Below, piece by piece: positions 11,371 through 24,000 of a stretch of 64,000 nucleotides of DNA. Made by a program: the position numbers and the translations under genes. The notes under the pieces are model-generated. The model saw only the letters and a program-made list of their open reading frames with translations, made no database searches and was not told the DNA's origin. The stretch's first letter is position 1, and each line of letters begins with the position of its first letter. Origin of the DNA: Russula earlei (lineage: Eukaryota > Basidiomycota > Agaricomycetes > Russulales > Russulaceae); assembly GCA_025769875.1 (NCBI GenBank), contig JAGFNK010000003.1:1-64000 (forward strand), in the 5' to 3' direction.

Positions 11371-12349
11371 ATGCAGCAGCAGCGACCGACCCACACCCCT
11401 CCTGCACCGCACCACCCGGCAGCAGACCGTTCCACCCCTCCCCGCGTCCCCATTCCCCTCACCTGGTTGCAATCGACCTTCAATACCCGCTCTCGCACAG
11501 AGCAGCTCCTCCGTCCGGAGCTCGAAAATGGCCTCATCACTCGACACGACTTTGACGCCGCCGTCGACTTCTTCCCTGGCGCGCAGCGTTACTACTCTGT
11601 CCGTTAACCTGTCCGCTTTCCATCACCGACGCCTCACTCGTGCACCCCTCTCACGCTCCTTTTCGTCCTCAGATCGCCGGCGGCATCATCGGAGCGCTCT
11701 CCATACTCGTCTATGGCCATTTCCTCAGGCGGCCCCCGCTCTCCGCCAATCGCATGGCCTCCCTCGCGGCCCTCGCTTCTGGAGGCGGCGTCATCGGAGG
11801 GACGGTCGTGCGCGCCAATGCCCACGCAGATTTCTTCCGCAGCCTGGACAGCCGACCTGCGTTCTTTCAGGCCGTAGATAACGTACAGTTGAGGTTGGGC
11901 GAAAAGCACCCTGGCCAGCGGACCGGCTCTGTATACCCCGGTTTGGACAACGAGAACCAGGAACTGGGTGATAGTGCCATCAGCTCGAGGGAGTGGGAGG
12001 AGGAAACTCCCGTCGACAGAATTACCGTCGACCGCACCCCCAGTACGGTAACCATTCCAAACAAAATTTAACGCTTATTATATGTCGCTTAGGTCCTACA
12101 CAACCTTCTCAACCCAAGAGTCGTTGGGAGGAGATCCGAGCGGAACATGCGCGCAATCTGGCGACACGGTCTTCCTGGGACGAACTGCGTCAAAACGCCA
12201 GCCGACCAAAGTCTGAGACTACGGGAAACGACCCAGATCGGGGATCGCAGGATCCAGCCCTTGACCGACTCGCTGAGCAACAACAGTTTGATGCCATGCT
12301 TGAAGCTGAACGGCGGAGAGTGGGGAGGGAGTCACAGAGCAGCTCATAA
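11371..12349 (+). CDS. conserved fungal protein with a hydrophobic segment, unknown function
   Basis: Three exons: 11371-11598, 11673-12042 and 12093-12349, giving 284 residues. The first donor is GTCCGT, which is weak; the second is GTACGG. The N-terminus is Pro-rich, followed by TRTEQLLRPELENGLITRHDF. Exon 2 begins IAGGIIGALSILVYGHFL, a likely membrane segment, followed by a second Gly/Ala-rich segment (LAALASGGGVIGGTVV). The tail is charged, helical and Gln/Glu/Arg-rich. This looks like a small organelle or endomembrane protein with one or two membrane passes. No known domain is recognised. It shares an 89-bp promoter region with the RhoGEF. Confidence 0.65.
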
Positions 12350-12581
12350 ACTTGAGATGTGACGCACATTGTACATATTGCCCTCGTCATCAACACCCTT
12401 CCTATTTTTATTACGAAAACATGGTGGAAACTACAAAGACCGCACATATGGACGATGACAACAACTACACGAAAAACAGGACGGGAATCAAACTGAAAAG
12501 CGGTAGAATACAGCGAAGAAAATCGAACTCCGTGGGTGCGTAAGTGGAACTCTTCGGTCAGGACGTAAAGGAAGGTAGCTG

Positions 12582-15422
12582 TTAGCGTGGGACCCAGGCA
12601 AGCACTTCGGCGGTTGGAGGTGAGGTAGTCGACTGTGCGGGAGAACTGTGGGATGGTGACATCGTCTCCTCAAAGGATGGGCTCAAAGGGAGCGGAGCGA
12701 CAGGCATATGAACCGCATCTTCATCGCTCCCCGGTGCCGGTTTGGAGAACACGCCTGCATGGGAGAACGGATAGAGGGGGATGCCAACCTCGAGAGGCTG
12801 CTGCTGAGTAGTCATCCGCACAATTTCAGTCATGAGTCCCTGCAGTAATTTTTCTTGTCGCGCTGGAGAATTTGAACATGCCCTTAGTAAATGCGTCAAT
12901 GGAACAACCAAAAGCCAACAACGCACTTCCGATGGGAGAACGTTTGCCGTAGTCGGTCATGGCGAATCTTGGGGGTGGGGAAACCAAAATCAGCCGCAGA
13001 GATATACGAGGTTTGATAAGAGCTCCGGCCTTACCGAAGAACGTTGATCACACCCCACACCCCGTACTCTCGATCAGTGTCACCCATCTCGATGAAGTAC
13101 TTGCATAGTTGAATTTGCACGACAGCAGCCAGGTACCAACAAATCTGAGTAATGATCTAAGTAACTGGACTCCCTCACGAAGTAATGTTCGTACCGTGAC
13201 AAAGGGATGCAGCCTGGTGATGTCAAACGACGATGATGCGAGCGTGTAGTGCTGCGCAATGATAGCACGAGATGCCTCGAGACAGCGCGAAGTAGAGATG
13301 CTCTGAAGGTTTGAGAAATCTACGTAAGGATTGTGCAGCGTAATGGTCGCGCTTTGGAAAGGAAAGGTGAGGGAATTGCTCACACAACCTAAGAATCACG
13401 TACGCATGTGGAATGAGATGAACCATGTAAAGGTCGGTGTCAAGCCCGCCGCCACCGTACATGCTTTCCAATTCACTGAAAACGTTTCTAAACTGTGGTG
13501 GGAGGCTGGAAATAAAACTCATGCAGACAAGTCGATCTAGCTCTTCAAATCCGGGCATGACAAATGGATTTTGGCTTCTAGACAGCGGCGCCGAGGCCCG
13601 AAGGTTGGCCCGAACATTAAAGTCGGTGACTTTACCAAAGAGCATCATAGCCTTGATGACTAGTAGGAACGAGTCCGTGTATTCTTCTGGATGACTTGTA
13701 AAAACGTTCGGTGTGAACAGACACTGGGGATTGTCTGGAACGGCTTTCTGCAAAGATGATCAGGCACATCCGTGCCTGAATGTTGTGACATTTCACGCAC
13801 GTTGGTCTCGAAGTCCTGACCGCGAAGGGGAAGTTCCGTCCCAATGTCACGTTCATCAATGCCATGAACCCATCCGCCGACAGATACGATTCGATCGAAG
13901 AGGACCGCCATCCACCAAGTACGACGCCGGAGTTCCAATTCGAGGGCATCCTTAGGAGGTGCAAGATATGCGCCGGGTGAACTGCCGTTATGTCTTGCAA
14001 ATGTCCCTGGATAGTTCAAGCGCAGTGGTATGGCGGTGCGCGTTTGGAAACCTGCGAAGACCCAGATCTCGACCCAGCGGCCCTCGGAATAAAAGTACCA
14101 GGAAAGCAAGACGCAGGCCTGCATAACTGCAAATATATCCTCTCCACTGGCCATGGTTCTGTCTATGTAAGAACGTGTCTTGCTGGCATGAAATTCAGCA
14201 AACCGATCCCTTCGTGTGCCATCAGGAAGGGTTATGATGTTTTTTGATACCCAGCGTGACGCTGAGGCACACTAGCGTAGAAAGTAAGGGTAAGCGACGG
14301 CAAAGAGTGATCAGGGGTGTATGAATAGACAGACGATAGCGTGTAAAATTGCGCAATGTGGGAAACCCGGATTTTTCGGGGGGAGCTTCATGCATGCTAA
14401 GAAATCGGGTCTGTGAAAAATTCGAGATCCGCAGGGGTCACATTTGAAAAAGACATCTATGCTGTGAAAGGATAGGTTTCAAAAGGTCAATTTATAGAGG
14501 CCAAGTGATTGGTGGACAGACTAATGTTCGAGCACAGTAGGCTCGGGTAGGTCAGGGTTCCACCCCGAGTATATCAGACCGGACAAAGGGTCTGAATGAC
14601 CACCAGAATTTGAAGAAATCAACCCCTGGGACCCTGGGAGATTCGCTTGAGTCAAAGGGATGACATTCGGGTCCAGTGCAGTGTCTGGCCATGGGTGAGG
14701 TGCGGCAATACCGCAAGGTTCTAATTCAGGGGAGAGCGCAATGGGGCCCGACGATGGTGAACGGTTCATTGGATGGCCAGATGGAGGGCGAAGATGATTC
14801 GGAGATCGAGAACGAGACGGAGATACGCTTCCCCGCTGTGATCTTAGCTTCCTTGTGAGGATGGCTGATACCAATCAATGTGAGACTAGCCAAACATAGA
14901 CATCCGCTAAGCAACATACAGACTTGTTCTTCTAACTCTCTGATCTTCTCTATTGGATCGGCATCAGCTGCCAGGGGTAATCCCTCCACAGGGTCATATG
15001 AGCACTGAGGTTCGGTAGGGTGGCTACAGGAGAGAACAAATGATGGAGCTTGTTGTATTGATGAATGATTGGAGACCGACTCACGCGTATCCTGGTGGGG
15101 GTGGTACACTGATCTGAGCATGCCACTGTCTGTCGAGATATCAGATGGGAGACGAATAGGCAATTGAGCCTAGAGCCCGTACTTGACGCATGTTGCACAA
15201 TGGGGACGGGCGGCATCACATCTCTGAGAAGAAAGAGATCTGAATATTGAGGGGAAGAGGGGAAGATTGATGCTATACCAGCTTTCGTTTGCGGCAAGTG
15301 AGGCAGGCCTTGCAGAGAGGGAAGAATAAGCGGGATAACAAAAAGGAAAGGAAGAGCGGCACCTGATTCCTGCGTAAAGAGTTCCTGGAGGCAGAGTTCG
15401 AGTGCTGGGAGTTCTTGGGCAT
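12582..15422 (-). CDS. Zn2Cys6 fungal transcription factor (copy 1)
   Basis: About a dozen exons and roughly 750-800 residues. It starts MPKNSQHSNSASRNSLRRNQ. The binuclear zinc cluster is spread over three exons: ACLTCRKRKL, then RCDAARPHCATC, then QCSYDP. That gives C-x2-C-x6-C-x6-C-x2-C-x8-C. A short helical linker follows (IEKIRELEEQ), then a Ser/Pro-rich segment. The Fungal_trans domain includes VFFKCDPCGSRIFHRPDFL, GRWVEIWVFAGFQ, ELRRRTWWMAVLFDRIVSVG and FDITRLHPFVTV. The C-terminus is Pro/Ser-rich. It acts as a nuclear DNA-binding regulator; the target genes cannot be told from context. It is clearly paralogous to the gene at 21081-24114, with introns at the same places in the zinc cluster. 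Confidence 0.85.
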
Positions 15423-16072
15423 TGTGTTGGGACGGTGTGGAGGAGAGGGGGGTAGGAAATATGAGGCTACGGCAGTGCAGTGCTCGCGGTCAACTCGGAG
15501 AGCAATGGAAAGCAAAAAGCAAAGCAACACAGCTTTCGCGCCGCAACGAATCGCGTGACGTTGTCATGTCAAACAATCAATCAACACAAACTCCCGGTAA
15601 GCGGCCCGCCTTGAGGTCCAACGTCCCTGGCCAGGCATCGCCCGCATCGCACACTTCGATCCCTTGATCCTTCGATCCCCCCCGCACAACGTTTCCCCTC
15701 AGTTGAGGGTGATCGAGCGACGAAATGCTTCGTATATATAGTACTTCTCTTCCTCCGTCTGCGGGCAATTCCCTCTCTGCTATCCATCTCTCCGTCCTCG
15801 TCCTTAATCACCATGTCCATGCGTGACCAGATCACCGCCTTGATCATTATGATCTGGAGAGCCCTTAGAAGTCTTCCTACAGCCACCCCCCGAGGTAGGT
15901 AGTTGCTTCAAGCTCGAGAGTGGGAATGAACGTGGATGTCAAGACCCCTTCCAATCTCTGATTTCACTACTGCACCCTTGCAAAGTCATTTATGCCGACC
16001 CTTGATCATCATTTCTTCGCACATCATCCATCCACTTTCCTCAGGGTGTAAAAATCCATCCAGGGCAGGTAC
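15423..16072. other. intergenic region, possible 5' exon at 15813-15894
   Basis: This lies between the start of the Zn2Cys6 gene and the ATG at 16073. A TATA-like gtatatatag occurs at 15732-15741. About 75 bp downstream an ATG (15813) opens a short frame (MSMRDQITALIIMIWRALRS) that ends at a canonical GTAGGT donor at 15895. Spliced in phase to an acceptor at 16100, it would give the next gene an alternative N-terminus. An ATG at 15566 also opens a short frame ending near a GTAAGC. Confidence 0.4.
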
Positions 16073-16706
16073 ATGTGGCTGAAAACAGTTCCTATCACAG
16101 ATCCACGTGGTCATTCCTCATCTCTGCATCGTCAACCAGTGGTATCTGTCCGACCTTTCCTGCCGTCCTCTGTCACAATCTCTCACGGCGCATCCCGTAG
16201 CGATCATCAGGTCGCGGTGGTGCCGGGAATATTCGCGCGTTTCCCGCTTCGGGTGAATATTTGCATCGTTTACATACTCTGGACGACTCTTCCGTTACAA
16301 GTACAAGAGGAAGAAGACATCGTTCTGAATCCCGTCCACAAAAGGCGCGCAATCCCATTCATCTTCACCATAACGTTGCCTATATTTGCATCCACCTAGT
16401 TCGTGTCCTCTGGTCGAGGGGGCGCAGGGAACATTCATCCACGACGTGTAATCGAAAATTACCCCGGCATGACATCCTTTTTGATGGAATCCGACCAAGC
16501 GGAACACGATTATATGCTCGCCCACGAGGCCTCCATGACGACCTTGCCGGTAGGTCCATCTTCAATCGGATGTGTACCCCTTGGACACATGCGGCGGACT
16601 TACATCTTGATAGCGTACCGTAGGGAGGGGCGGTGTCGGAAACGTCTCGATTCCACATTCCCCTTCTGGGACTGTCTTGGTCTCTGTCTCTGTTACTACA
16701 TTTTGA
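16073..16706 (+). CDS. GRGGxGN-repeat protein (DUF3602-like)
   Basis: Four exons: 16073-16141, 16201-16293, 16400-16549 and 16614-16706, giving 134 residues. Exons 2, 3 and 4 each begin with the same motif: RSSGRGGAGNIR, FVSSGRGGAGNIH and RTVGRGGVGNVS. This Gly/Arg motif is typical of a fungal family of small unknown proteins (DUF3602). The protein is hydrophilic apart from a few Val/Thr-rich residues at the end. The role is unknown; related motifs occur in stress-induced and possibly nucleic-acid-binding proteins, but that is inference. The start is uncertain, because an upstream exon at 15813-15894 can be spliced in phase to 16101. The intron before exon 3 (106 nt, donor GTTACA) is the least certain junction. 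Confidence 0.65.
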
Positions 16707-18054
16707 CCCTCGTTTCCAAATTGCGGTGGCTCTCTATGCTATTTAGTAGTTGCGCCCATGGAAGGAAGTTCCAGACTTTGGCTCGTCCATGGGGAGTTTC
16801 CGATGATGACGTGGGTCCGCGGCGACTTAAATTAAAGATGTATCTTCGTGATCGTACCCCCCCGTATATGTATGTTATTCTTACTTCGATGCGCAGCCAC
16901 ACGATCTGGCGAATCTCGTGTTCCTATCAGGGCTCGGCCATGCGGACCTCGAACTACCTTCTCATGACCGTGAGCGCCACGTCCGTCGGAGCATACGAGA
17001 AGGCTTGGAGCATTGCACACAGACTTAAGAGCTGATAGCCAATCAGAGTTGTCCGACTGGATTGAATGGGCTCACGAACAGGATGGTAGCCACTACTTTA
17101 CGAGAATGAGGCAGGTTCCTGAACTCGGTCAGATAGATACCTGGGACGGTTGAGAGTTAAGCCCCGGCTTTGTATATTCGATGCAGACCCACCTTGCCAC
17201 GTTCCGAGGGTCAAACGACCATCCGTGATCGGGATTGATATAGAACACCCGACCAGTGAGGTCTTGGTATGCGAAACTCTATGGACCGGGCGTCACGAGG
17301 ACAAGGCTGGTCAGAACGCAAAAAAAAAAAAAATTGAAGAAAGGTCATACGAATCACTGTATGACACTCGGTTAGCCCGTGAGGGGATCATGGAAAACCG
17401 TATCATGAGCCAGCTTACTCGGGACCCTCGTCAGTGTGCCGCCAGTTCAGTGTTTCGGGAACGATGGCATCCAAGGCCATATCCATGTCTTGGAACCAGT
17501 GATTCAGAACGGTCAGATGTCTCATATCAGACTCCTTCGCACCTCTACGGACATCTAACGTGGCAGTCGATCAATATAGCTGCCGGTGCGATACATCGGG
17601 ACAGGGCCACGGGCCCACCTTCATCATAGTTTTCGTTGACTGTCAGGGCCGCTGATGTGTGTTGTCTGCGATGTCGTTTCAGTAGCGTTCGATCATCAGC
17701 GGTTCGGTCATTCATTCAGTCGATGATTGGCACCAACATGAACAAGAACAACATCCCGATCTACAAGATTCTGATTAGCTTTCGCCCGATCCTCGTGCAA
17801 ATGAGGGCACGCTCGAACCTGGACTCCGTTCAAGCCGGGTTCGATGTGCGACAAAACTTCATCGGTAACAAGATGGCATCCTTTGCTCCGTCTACCAAGC
17901 GTGAATGTCTTTTGCCAAGCCATGATGGGTTGATAGAAGCGTGGAACAACGACGCGACCTCGGGTACCAACCGTGATAAACCAGTTGCCCTAAGGGGGAA
18001 AGAGCGTTGGGCAAAAAATACCGGGCTACAACATTTTGTACTAGATTAAGAGAT
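16707..18054. other. long gap without a recognised gene
   Basis: This is 1.35 kb between the GRGGxGN-repeat gene and the 3' end of YTH1. Open frames of 130-160 codons exist on the plus strand (17150-17629, 17636-18049) but show no conserved motif, splice pattern or neighbour logic. It contains a 13-base A run at about 17321. It could hold a non-coding transcript or an untranslated region. Confidence 0.4.
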
Positions 18055-19173
18055 CTAATAATCATCGCCATTGTACCGCCTCCTCTCGACCCCTCCCCGA
18101 TTTCCAGGAACATTCCTGTTCCTGCAGTGATTGGCATAGTGTCCTTTCTCTCCGCACTGAGATCAAAAGTCTTTGTTATGGCCTCGTAGGTAGACGAGCG
18201 CGACGTACCTTGAAGCAAAGCACCTCGTCAAGATTCCGGCGCGGACCTGATTGTCCTGGACCGTGGGGTGGCCCTCCGCCGGCGGCGCTGCGGTCAAAGT
18301 CGGCATATCGTCCATAACCCGGGGGTGGAGGGCCGAGTTCTCGCTGGGACGGCGGCTCGGGCGGTTCATAAGCCTTTGGAGGAGGGAGCGAAGGCTTCGG
18401 GCTACGGACGATGACGCGTGACAGTGATAATATGTACGCCGACGACGATCGAAAAAAAAAAAAATTAATCAAGACTTACTGGCCCTTGGAGCAATCGGGA
18501 CCTCGAGGACAGTATCCCGTCAGATACAGCTGACATGCGACGCGCCGGACGTGTTTGCGGGGGCATGTAGGGACCTTTCGGGGAACGTCAGCGGTGAACC
18601 CGGCCGCACGGGAAGGACCGCGCAGGAAGTTGAAAACGCACCGAGCTTGCAAAACCCGCGGTTGTAGTCGGGGCATTCGACCTTCCGCTCTTTCGGGTGC
18701 GCATACAGACACTCGTCGCCGGCAGAGCAGTATCCGTATTTTGCGAACCACCAACATTCCGGCATGCGCCTGAGGTTGTACTCGTGGAGAAACTCACAGG
18801 CGTCCCCTTTCTTACAAAGGCCTCTGAGCCAGTGCTTACACACGGTGGCAAGGCGCTCCCTATCTCGAGGATGCGTCGGCAGTTGCTTTGGCGGTTGGAA
18901 ATTCAATATAGACGGTGTCGTATGGCGCAGAGGACAGTGAAGGGGGCCGAGTGGGCACCCGGCGGGTGTCAAATTCAGACGACATATCTGATCATCTATG
19001 AGGGGGCGAACGGTCAAAGGACGAGGTGAATAAAGACAGTGACGAGTCGTGCCTTTGTCAAGCCTTATGCCAAGTTCGTTCTTAATGTAAAGTTCTTCAG
19101 GAAAATTGTTTTGGTGAAATTGAGGATGGATGAGATCTCTCAGTGCAGACGGTCCCACCAACGGGTTGGTCAT
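18055..19173 (-). CDS. YTH1: mRNA 3'-end processing factor YTH1/CPSF30
   Basis: A CCCH zinc-finger protein of the cleavage and polyadenylation factor, which binds the poly(A) signal region in the nucleus. It starts MTNPLVGPSALRDLIHP. Five fingers can be seen in order: CRLNLTPAGCPLGPLHCPLRH, CKHWLRGLCKKGDACEFLH, CWWFAKYGYCSAGDECLYAH, then CPDYNRGFCKL..CPRKH split by an intron, and CQLYLTGYCPRGPDCSKGH. A Pro/Gly-rich linker leads to a C-terminal CCHC zinc knuckle (CFKCGEKGHYANHC), again split by an intron, and the tail RRRYNGDDY. Finger 4 cannot be spliced in frame: the 67-nt intron joins one base out of register near 18566. This is either a one-base sequence error or a real lesion that would truncate fingers 4 and 5 and the knuckle. 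Confidence 0.85.
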
Positions 19174-19541
19174 GTTCAAAATTTCGATCGAGAGAGTAGA
19201 AGTTCAGCGCTCAGGTCGGCGCGCCGGAGTTTCGCGCCGTGAGCATTCTACAACCTTCTAGTGACCTCGCATTATCGTCGCTCACAACCGCTTCCACTTC
19301 CGTGTTCATGCTTGTGCAGAAGTCAATGCATTTCCGTTTCAGAGCCGTATACGTATTGTGTTCCAATCCTTGTCACCCTGAGCTGATGGTTGCAGCCGTC
19401 ACATGCCAATGTATCCTGGGTAATCTGCCTGGAGACATCGAATCGCGTGATGGAAACAGGATCGAATCAGTCGACAACTCTCGACATGCAACATGGTATG
19501 GTATGGTGCCTCTATGTCAAAGCTGCACGATATGACGACCG

Positions 19542-20864
19542 TCACCAAGTTCCCAACAGGTCTGCACGTCCTCCGCTCTCGACCGCGCGCGCGACTGCGG
19601 CAACAACCCTCTCCTTCCATGGTGACAAGCTGGCGCTTCTTCCGACCTTGGCCGAATGCTGTGATGATGGTCGAGAGCCATCTGACCGCATCACGTCCAC
19701 CACCTCAACAAAGTACACGCTACGAAACCGTTCGCGTGATACAGTCGTTGATGGTCGTCGGTCAATCCGCGCGGCCGGCAGACCGAGCGCGGCCAGCAAC
19801 CCAGAAATGGTTGGGGGCGACGAGCTCTGCGACTCTGACTCTGGCAACGCCTCCAGACGGATGAGGGCGTTACGTTCCCCGCTCCCATCATGCCACGCAT
19901 TTGGCAAAGGCGACGAGGCGTCGTTTGCGAGGACATAGAACCGAGTGAAGTTATCTTTCGAGCAGCAAAAAAAAAAAAGACAAAAACAAAAGAGATACGA
20001 TAAGAAAGAAATCCAGAGATCGGGTTTAAAACACTCACCGTGCTCGTCCTGGATACCCTCGCGCAACATCTCCAGGTTGGCAAACAGTCGTAGGCAGATC
20101 TTGGAGCAAATCGCTGCGCCGTCGGCGACGTCGTCCGCCTGCGTCGAGACGACTTCCGCCGCCGCAGCGGTCGAGGCGACGCTGACGAGCCGTGCCGTAG
20201 GCAAATGTGTCGCAAGGAATCGCCGACACTGTCCGAGTCCCTGTGTATTTTAGTGCGCCCGAATGGTTCAATAATCAGTCAGACGGTGAGTGAGTGAGAC
20301 AGGGCGAGCAGCAGTGGGTAAGAAAGAAAGAAAGAAAATAAAAAATGATGAACAACAACGAACCTGCTCATGACTGAGGACCGTCTTGATGTCTCGCATC
20401 GTCTTCCCCTGTCGAACGACGAGACAATGTTCGATCGACAGCGTCGCCGTACCCCGAATCCACTTGCTCTTTCCAACGTCCGAAGACCGCAGAGTGTCAT
20501 AGGTTTCCATCACGCTCCCAAATATACTGTTTTCCTGCGGCAATAGCCCCAGCTGTGCCGAGGTACCGACGCTGTCAAAGACATCTGCTCTGACCGTCAG
20601 TTCGGTGCACCCATCATACGCTTCCTTGTCTATCTCGCACGGACCTGAGATGGTGTTCCGGGGTTGATAATGCACACTCTCGGCAAATCTATCATGTGCA
20701 GCCTGGAAACGGATTGGCCTGAGCTGTCAAGCATGGAGATATGGAAGGACCTGGTGTGAATATGTGCCCGCTGGTCCCAGGAAGGCGAGGAGTGGACCCG
20801 TACTTGTAAACTCGTTTGAGTGATCGCCAACCCGCGAATGCGAGGTGCTCAAGTTGAGAGACAT
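19542..20864 (-). CDS. PHA2: prephenate dehydratase
   Basis: Converts prephenate to phenylpyruvate in phenylalanine synthesis, in the cytosol. The chosen start gives MSLNLSTSHSRVGDHSNEFT, leading in frame to the family's first motif LAFLGPAGTYSHQ. A longer upstream frame from 20955 is out of phase with this motif, so I rejected it. Further motifs are LGLLPQENSIFGSV, KWIRGTATLSIEHCLVV, IKTVLSHEQ joined by an intron to GLGQCRRFLA, the VSVASTAAAAEVV loop, and LREGIQDEHDNFTRFYVL, which carries the TRF catalytic motif. The regulatory ACT part shows LPAARIDRRPS and RSVYFVEVVDV. It has four introns, one of them about 120 nt with a CTTT-rich tract. It is complete and expected to be functional. Confidence 0.9.
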
Positions 20865-21080
20865 AAAATTGCCGCTGAGCAGCCCCGCGTCGCAAATCCT
20901 TTACGTTCTTGACGGCCGTGGTGGACTCTGCCTCGACTTGCGCACTCTCGGACATCTCAAACTCCGTTCATGCAATATGCAATGATACAAATACAAACTG
21001 CATTAAGAAAATGTCCCTCATGAACGTACAGTATAACGTATATAAGGGTAAGAGTAAACAAGAAATGACGATTATGGACA

Positions 21081-24000
21081 TCAAATACAGTAGAACAGCC
21101 TCGTGCATCCATTCAATCCACTGTACCAAACACACCAAGGCCGCAGGCCCTGGTGGCCACCTCGTTTAGCATCAGGTGATATCGATCTTTCAGTCAAGGA
21201 AGTTAGAAGGCGAGAAAAACGGAAGTCAGGGTTTGACTGACGAGCAAGTGGGACACGCCCCCCAAGTTTGGCAAGAGCAGAACTAGAGGTTTAACGATGA
21301 GCAGACTGCCCTGCTTCGAGAAGTAACCGCGCACGCACATGATGTATTCGACCTCAGCGCGCAGAGTCAGGGTCTGTTCTTCCGAATTTGCTTCCTGTGC
21401 GGCATGCCAAAAGCGCACAAGCACCCGGCCGGCCATGAACCAAGAGAACTGGCCAAAACATATTAGCGATTGAAAGGGGAGCCCCTCGAAATCTCACAGC
21501 GCAGAAGAAATCAAGTAAAGTGATGTCGAAACTTGTGGATCGCACAGCGTAGATCAGATCAAGAACGCTTCGAGATGCTTCGAGAATTTTGAATGCTGAC
21601 ACACAACCAGGACTATAGACGTGAGCGTAAGGGTCGTGCAAGAGAATAATGGCACTATGAATGAAACACAAATCAAAAGTGGTGCACAGGGGAGGCAAAG
21701 TAGTTCACGCACAGGTGAGGTATGAGGCAAGCGGTGTACAGGTGCGAGTCGACACCGCCGTCGCGAATGGGATTACGTAGATGCAGAGGGAAACTTTGCC
21801 TGAACATCGATGTTATATGGTCAATCTCGATGAAGCCGGAGGTTCGTCGTGGATCAGCAGCCCCATCCCGGGCTTCATCACTGTCTTTCTCCCACACTTC
21901 CGCGTAAGTGGAGGCGTACATGAATGCGGGGTCTCCTACGAAACGCCTGGCACGGAAGCGCAGGTTGAAAGCCTTGACTCGAGACAACAGAATAGCCCCC
22001 TTTATGTATAGACTGAATGAATCAACTTGGTCTTCAGGATGAAGCAGAAGAATGTCTTTCGCCAACGCGTGTTGCCGTTCGCTTCCGGTCCACGTTGTCT
22101 GTAAATCCTCAGTTTAGCATAAAAAAACAGACATGGGACGGCAAAACGTCATGCTGACCCCCAGTTCGAAATTCACGCCTTTCATGGGAAGTAATTGCGA
22201 AATGTCCTGGTCGTCCAAGCTCAGAGCCCATCCGTTACTGCAACCGGCCATACGTTCCATAGCATACAACAACCAGAACGTGTTTCTGCGAACTTCTTCC
22301 TCGACGACGCTTTCGGGAGGCGGGATAAGAGAGGGAGTTCTAAGAGCGTCAGAGATAGGGAAGAATGGTGGTTCGACATTAATGCCGAGAGGAACAGAGG
22401 CTCGGATTGCTTGGGCTATTGTCATGAAGGCCTAGCCAATCGTTTCAGTTGAGTGCGCGCGTCAAGACATGAAAGAAGAGTGATCACTTCAACCCATCTA
22501 TTTTCTGATGTAAAAAATGGTACAGTTTGATAGGGACGGCCGACGTACCTTGCATTGCACCAGTACCACCATGTGATCATCAGGAGAGCTGAAAACCGCA
22601 GATCATCCTTCACCCACCATAAATAATAACAATAAATAATGAGATGCATACCCTGCACACCTTCGACAAGCTTTCTGCCAGCCCACAATTGCTCTTCCGC
22701 AGTCTGTTTGGCCAGTTTCACTTGCCGCTCCGCGAAAGAATCGATGTGGTCTTTCCGTCGGTAACGGTTGTTGAAGATCTCATCTGACGAAGCACTGTAA
22801 TTCTGGAACGTGGAATTAAGGTTGTCACCCCCAGACATACCCGCCGCCATGAATTTATCTATCGGTGGAGTAGGAAGAATGGCCATCGTGTAAAGACTTC
22901 CAACCGCACAAATTGCGTGAAGGACACACGGCGAAGGGAACTTGGGGTGACTCGGTGGTAGGTTCAGCGAACCCACGAAAGTGGATACATGGAAAAGCCT
23001 GCCCGCATGTGGATGGAAGGCGAAAAATGCCTCGGCGCTGTGGAAGATTCTGAATCAAAGATCACGAAGCGACGAATGAAATAGCTGCGGCATACAGATG
23101 TCGGACGAGACCCGGTGACGGGAGGTCTCTGGGCCAACCAGGCCAGAAAACATCGTAACCAAATCCATGGGGGAGAAACAAAACGTCTCCTTGAACTTCC
23201 GAGGTAGCGTCATTAGCAGACGAAAGGTTTACCACGTCCGGAAGGGTGTCCACCGGTGCGATGAAGTTCTTAGGGGATGTGAGTCCCGTGAAGGCGACCG
23301 GAGGCAGATGAAAGCCCTGAGGGAGTCCAAGATCGGGGCTATGGAAGGCAGACGGAGGAGAAGAAACCGTGGCGCTCGTGAGGCCGGGAGGGACCGGAAG
23401 AGATGGCGATTGTGAAAGCGCCGACGGACTCGGCTGGGAGGACTTGCTCGCGGTGGGCGAGTTTTGATCCTTGAGCATCGCCTCGAGTTCATCTGGAGGG
23501 AGGATGAGAATGGATATCGCGCGTGACGTCGGAAAGGCCGTGGCACGCACTGATCCTGTTTTCCAACTTCTCGTAGCGATTCTTGGGTACCTCTTGTGCC
23601 CCAATCGAGCCGGCCACTGTTCGAGAGAATTTAGAACGCGGCGCTGCTAGGGGGCGCGATGGAAAATGAAGAATGATTGATGGATTGATACCTTCGTCGA
23701 AGGTGCATTCCGGGCGCTCGGGTAGGACCACGCCGGCCGGGGCGTGCGAGAGAGCGTGCGCGTGCGATCGGACGCAGGTCGAGCACGGCCTCTGCGCATC
23801 ACTGGAGGACAAGCAGGAACGTCACAAGATGAAGAGATCTTTAATGGAGGGAGATCCGATTACCATTTCTGCCGGGCAACGCTGATGAGGACACAACAGA
23901 AGGCGTAAAAAGGCACGAGAGGACATTACCAGTTTGCGTCTGCGGCATTGATGGCAAGCCTAAGAGGATAGGGTAAAGACGCGATGACGTGAGGAGGGAG

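Noticed and set aside
20692..20955. Longer N-terminus for PHA2 starting MSESAQVEAESTT
   Set aside because: It is out of frame with LAFLGPAGTYSHQ. The ATG at 20864 is in frame without an extra intron.
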